Positions 37,401 to 43,400 of a stretch of 64,000 nt of DNA are shown in pieces. The notes under the pieces were generated by a model. It had not been told where the DNA came from. It did no database searches and was given only the letters and a program-made list of their open reading frames with translations. Position numbers and translations under genes: made by a program. Source of the DNA: Siphonodentalium dalli (Eukaryota > Mollusca > Scaphopoda > Gadilida > Siphonodentaliidae); assembly GCA_032622095.1 (NCBI GenBank), contig CP136063.1:217449982-217513981 (forward strand). The letters are read 5' to 3'. Numbering within the stretch: position 1 is the stretch's first letter; each line of letters starts with the position of its first letter.

Positions 37401-40400
37401 TTTCAGATGACATGTGTCTCATATATTGATTTTTTCCCATTTTTTCTTTTAACCCATCCTACTCACGCTGACGTACCATGTGGACTCTTCTATATGTTCG
37501 CTCGGACACTGATTCGATTCTGTCTTCGCTCTGCTGTAATTCCTGTTGCTTTACTATAGAAGGTCACGCCCGACGCTCTCTTTACCCTTTTCGGTACGTT
37601 TGTAAGCACTCTTTTTATTTCATTTTATGAATCTGTAATTCGCTTGCAGTCAATTTCCTCATCAAAGATGCAAATTTGAAAAAAACATTCGGTGATAAAA
37701 GATCAGTGAAAAAAATATAAGATAAAAGAAACAAATGAAAAAAAAATCTTTTTCAATAATGGCATTCAAGAAGATTGAATTTTTTTTTCCTTAGGTTTTC
37801 ATTAATTCTGATGTGGTATTTTCAAACAATACTGCCTAAATCTCTAAAAAAATAAATAAAAAATATTAGAGTTGGAAATATTATTTCTTTTAAAAAATGA
37901 GCCCAAATCGACTGCAAGCTCTGATCTGGTTGAACTGTTTGCATAGTCTTCATAGATCTCATTTCGCACAAAGTATTTTGTCAACAAAATTAACGAGTGT
38001 GGCTAGTTGAACATCTGATGATAGATTAGATTACTCAACTCTCAACTTTTTCTTTGCTGCTTTCAAACGTGGCCTTGGATAATGTCTATGGCTCATTTAA
38101 CTGTTCTTCATTAAAGCAGCTCCGTGATAACTCTTTATCATTTTGACACAATTTAATTTTTTCCATATGACATGTATGCTCAAACAAATTATTTCGTTTA
38201 ATAGACTTTTAATCTGAGTATCGTATATCTTAGTGAAGTCGTATTTGCATGACTTATGCATGCTCATGGTATATTGTCACCAGTTTTGCAGCTAAGTAGA
38301 ATAAATATTGAAACATCTATAACTTTTTCAAACATCATTCTATAGTGTTTCTGAAGCATGGTTGATTTTAATGAATATAACGTGAACATGTAGCAGCCGA
38401 TAGTTGAATTCGGCACTAAAAATTACACAAGAAATTGTTCTGTCACAGACAAATTATCAGCCATGCATTCTTTTCTGGATCGAAATGGCTATATCAATGC
38501 CAATTTGGGGATATAGAGAAACTAAACTAAAAAAGAAATAGAATCTATTAATAGACCTCATTCTGCAAATGATAGGCACCTTATTCTCAGACCTGTGCCC
38601 ACTGACACAGTTACTGTAATGAATCCTAGTGTGAACTGGATCACCAATGCTCAATGTTGCTATTACCATTTGAGCATAGCAAGCCTTGAAATAATGTGCA
38701 TGGCGAGCTAGCATCAACAAATTCACCCTCTGGGAACCTCATTCTTCTGAGTCCTCAGCTGCTATGGGAGACCTAGGATCAGAATGAGGTCACCAGAATG
38801 TGAATTTAGTGATGCTAGCCTGCTGTGCAGGTTAGCGTCTCTAAATTCACCCTCTGTGGACCTCATTCTGCAAGGCTTGGACACAAGTGTGAATACTGGA
38901 GGCGCCTTGCTTGAGCTATACTACATGCCAAGGATGGAAGTTACAATGACATCAAAGACATGTGTATAATTATGCATTCAGCTATTTGAAATGTTGGCAC
39001 AGCAAATGAATGGATGACCATGTTTACAACTGTAGTTTATGCAATCATCTGCCAACAACTTATACAATTTTGAACTATTTAAATAATGGCCTAATTAATG
39101 GTCAGTCAGTTAAATAATTAATCGTTGTGGCCCTGATAACAGTGACAATACAGTGAGTTATCTAATTAAGGGTCGGCCATGCAGAATGAGGTTGAGGAAT
39201 TTCTGTAGACAAATGTATATGGTATGCCCATGCCAGAAACTATGATGTTCAGGAATTATGTTGTAAAAAACATTTGTCTGTCTAAAATTATAAAAGTAGC
39301 TGATAAATTTTAAAATATCAGTTTTCATTAACTCTTTCATGATGTGAGCTTTGATGGTGCAGCATTAAAGATCCTGTGCTAGTGCATTCTCTTAATATAG
39401 GCTTCCCAAGTCAAGGTAGATATTGTTAGGCCAATATATTCTCTTATATATGCGAGGCTCCCTATGGGAGACTCGGATATATAAGAGAATGCATTGGCAC
39501 AGGTTTTTTGCAAAAAATTCAGGAAGCTCCAGACATGGAAGTGTTAACCTTCCTGAATTTTTGCGAAAACCCTGTTCCAAAGCATTCTCTTACATATCGG
39601 AGGCTCCCTATATATGAGGGAATACAATGGCCTAACAATATTTACCTTGACCATGTAAGCAAGTGCATTCTCTTACATATGCTAGACTCCCTATAGGAGA
39701 CTTGCATATTTAAGAGAATGCACTGGCACAGGTTCTTTAATGCTGCACCAGCACAGCTCCCATCATGAAATGGTTAAATATTTGTATTATGCTCTCGTCC
39801 ATTTACTCTTTCAATTTAACTGCAAAACTGGTGATTTGTATTAAAAATGATTAATTTACTTGTATCATTATTGACATTACTAATAAAAAGATATTTAATT
39901 CCTATTAGGGGTGTATGGGGACGTACATCGGGTGAAAATTCTGTATCAGAAGAAGGATAATGCATTAATACAGATGGCCGAGGCACATCAGGCACAACTA
40001 GGTAAGAATAGATGTAAGATGAGTCTTATATGATGCTCACCTTTAGACTTTTATATTATTATATGCATAGTATGGGAGAAGTAGCATTCTGCGAACATTC
40101 GAGATTTTATTCTATGCTGATATTGGCGACCCGATTCGAGATCGACACCTTGTCAGTCTACTAATTCACACATTTTCAATTTGGCATGATGTGGTGCCAT
40201 TGTCTCAGGGAGAATCCTGGACCTTTCAAGTTGGGAGAAGTCACTTATCGCTGTTTTATTATTACTGAGAAATGGACTTAATAATCAGGGAGAAGTAACA
40301 ATGGGTGATATTCAATTTACACTCAAACATCACCCTTCTATGATCCAATAAGTATTATGAATAACGAGATCTCCCAAACATCACCCTTCTATGATCCAAT

Positions 40401-43400
40401 AAGTATTATGAATAACAAGATCTCCCAAACATCGCCCTTCTATGATCCAATAAGTATTATGAATAACGAGATCTCCCAAACATCACCCTTCTATGATCCA
40501 ATAAGTATTATGAATAACAAGATCTCCCAAACATCGCCCTTCTATGATCCAATAAGTATTATGAATAACGAGATCTCCCAAACATCACCCTTCTATGATC
40601 CAATAAGTATTATGAATAACGAGATCTCCCAAACATCACCCTTCTATGATCCAATAAGTATTATGAATAACGAGATCTCCCAAACATCACCCTTCTATGA
40701 TCCAATAAGTATTATGAATAACGAGATCTCCCAAACATCACCCTTCTATGATCCAATAAGTATTATGAATAACGAGATCTCCCAAACATCACCCTTCTAT
40801 GATCCAATAAGTATTATGAATAACAAGATCTCCCAGTCATCACCCTTCTATGATCCAATAAGTATTATGAATAACAAGATCTCCCAGTCATCACCCTTCT
40901 ATGATCCAATAAGTATTATGAACAACAAGATCTCCCAAAACTGGGTCACATGCCTCTGATTTTATAAGGAGTTTCAACATTTCAAGTATTATTAATCGAT
41001 TGTGATTATATCAGTAATAATCAAATGACAACCAGGTATTATCCTGTATCCCTTGAGTTGACTCCTTTTGAAAATATTATTTCTGTGTTCATAATATTTG
41101 ATTAATTTATTTACTTTTGTATTGCAGCAATTGCTCACTTAGATAAAGTTAGGGTTTGGGGAAAGAACATACGAGTTGCTCAGTCAAAACATTCACTCGT
41201 CCAGATGCCCAAGGATGGTCAGCCGGTATGGTTTTATATAATATGAAAATTAAATGTTATTTTAATTTAATTATTCTTTGTGGATAAAGCAGTGGAATAT
41301 GCATGTGATGGACGCTTGCATGAGCTACATGCTACATATATTCTCATTAACCCTTTACCCAACAAACCGGCCAAAACCGGCCAGATAAAGCTTCAACAGC
41401 CTAAAATATCTTCGGTCTGTCTCAATAGAACCATACAAATATGGATATCATTGGAACTGTCTCCTTGACCACATTGTGATAGTTACAGTTATGCCCTGTG
41501 CCAATGCATTCTCTTATATATGCGAGTCGACCATAGGTCGTCTCGCATATATAAGAGAATGCATTGGCCTAAAAAAAATCTTTTTTTTAACACTTTTTAC
41601 CATTTTTTCTTACATTCTTTAACAATTTTATAATATTTAATGTGTTAAGCCAATGCATTCTCATATATATGCGAGGCGACCTATGGTCGACTCGCATATA
41701 TAAGAGAATGCATTGGCACAGGGCCCTTCTGTTGGGTAAAGGGTTAAAGATTAACATCCTACCTGTCAGAGCTTCCAGTTTAATTTCAGTTAGATATTTC
41801 CACATGCTCATAACTATTATAAAAAGTATTTCAATTCTTATTTTTTTTAACAAATCTTAAATTTTAAATGAATCAAAGCTGAATGTGTATTCAATTTTAA
41901 AATATGCACGACATTGCATCACCTGGTTTCAACGAACAAATGTCCTGTGTTTAGGTTTCACAGTATGAATGCCTACAAGAGTGGAAATAAAATAACATGA
42001 TTGCTCTTTCTATTACAGGACGCTGGGCTTACGAAAGATTTCACGAACTCACCTCATCACCGATTTAAACGACCAGGATCTAAAAACTGTCAGAATATAT
42101 TTCCTCCCTCACCAGTTCTTCATCTCTCTAACATTCCGTAAGTTATTATTCTAGACGCTCCTTTTCTGAGAAATGCAATTTTTTCCAGATTTTCAATAGC
42201 GTGCTTTAGTTTTAATTAGGTCCGTGTAATACAGATTGAGTTCCATCTATTTTCATTATCTAGAACTATTCATTATATACTAAATGATTTAAATTTGTTA
42301 ACTCGCTGAGAGTTAACAACTATATCCTCTGTGCAGACAGAAATCTTCACCTTCACAATTTTGTTGCATTTCCATTTCACTTTCATGCATTCTTATTCAA
42401 GTTTCCGCTAAAAAAAAAAAAATTGTTGTTTCGGTCACAAATCTGCTGCCCAAATAAGTTCATTTTTTATTATCATTCAACAATACTTGAATATCTGTGT
42501 CGACAAGAGTAACACTATTACATCAGATTCTTAGCTAATGACAACACCGCTATTGCATTTAATAAAAGATATGTCTTTTTTGCAGACAAACAACCACTGA
42601 AGATATCCTAAGAGATCTGTTTTGTGATTTTGGTACAGTCGTCGGATTCAAATTCTTTCAGTAAGTAATTTCTTCTTGAAATTTTGCGAAAACCCTGTGC
42701 CAATGCATTATCTTACTAGTATATATTTGAGTCTCCCATAGGGAGCCTTGCATATAAAAGAGAATACATTGTCCTAACAATATTGACCTTGTAAGCCAGT
42801 GCATTCTCTTATTTATGCGAGGCTTCATATGGTTGACTCGCATATATAAGAGAATGCATTGACACAGGGTCTTTAACGCTGCACCAGCGCAGCTCCTGCC
42901 ATGAAAGAGTTAAACTCCTTCACAGGCATAAGACAGCCAGTCAAAACAAACAGGGTATGCAAATGTCCTGCTCCGGTACATAACCTCGTTTATAGACTGG
43001 TTTGTCTTGGAAAGCAAGATTTCCTCAGGGCCTTGAATATCTAGAATAGCCTTGAATTTGACTAATAACATGCACAATGAGTTCCCCAGAGGGTGAATTT
43101 AGTGACGCTACCCCACACAGCTGGCCAGCGTCCCAAAATTCACCCTCTGGGGACCTCATTGCATATGCCTCAAATGCTATGGGAGACCTAGGATCAGATT
43201 GAAGTTTCCGAGTCGAAGTTGGTGATGTTCACCCATTAGTCACCTCGATTATGCATTTTATCTTCTGCAAATTTAGGGGACATACAAACTGAACAGAAGG
43301 GAAAACGTAACTAAAAGAATGTTGATTTGAGATTATAGATACTTCCCAGAAGATGAGGCCTAAGCAGAATGAAGTCCCCAGAGGCTGAATTTAGTGATGC

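Noticed and set aside
40324-40937. CRISPR-like array
   Set aside because: Repeats are contiguous with no unique spacers, and the locus is an animal intron.
40357-40959. 200-codon open frame of a 17-residue repeat
   Set aside because: Product of a 51-bp minisatellite inside a PTBP intron with good splice sites on both sides.
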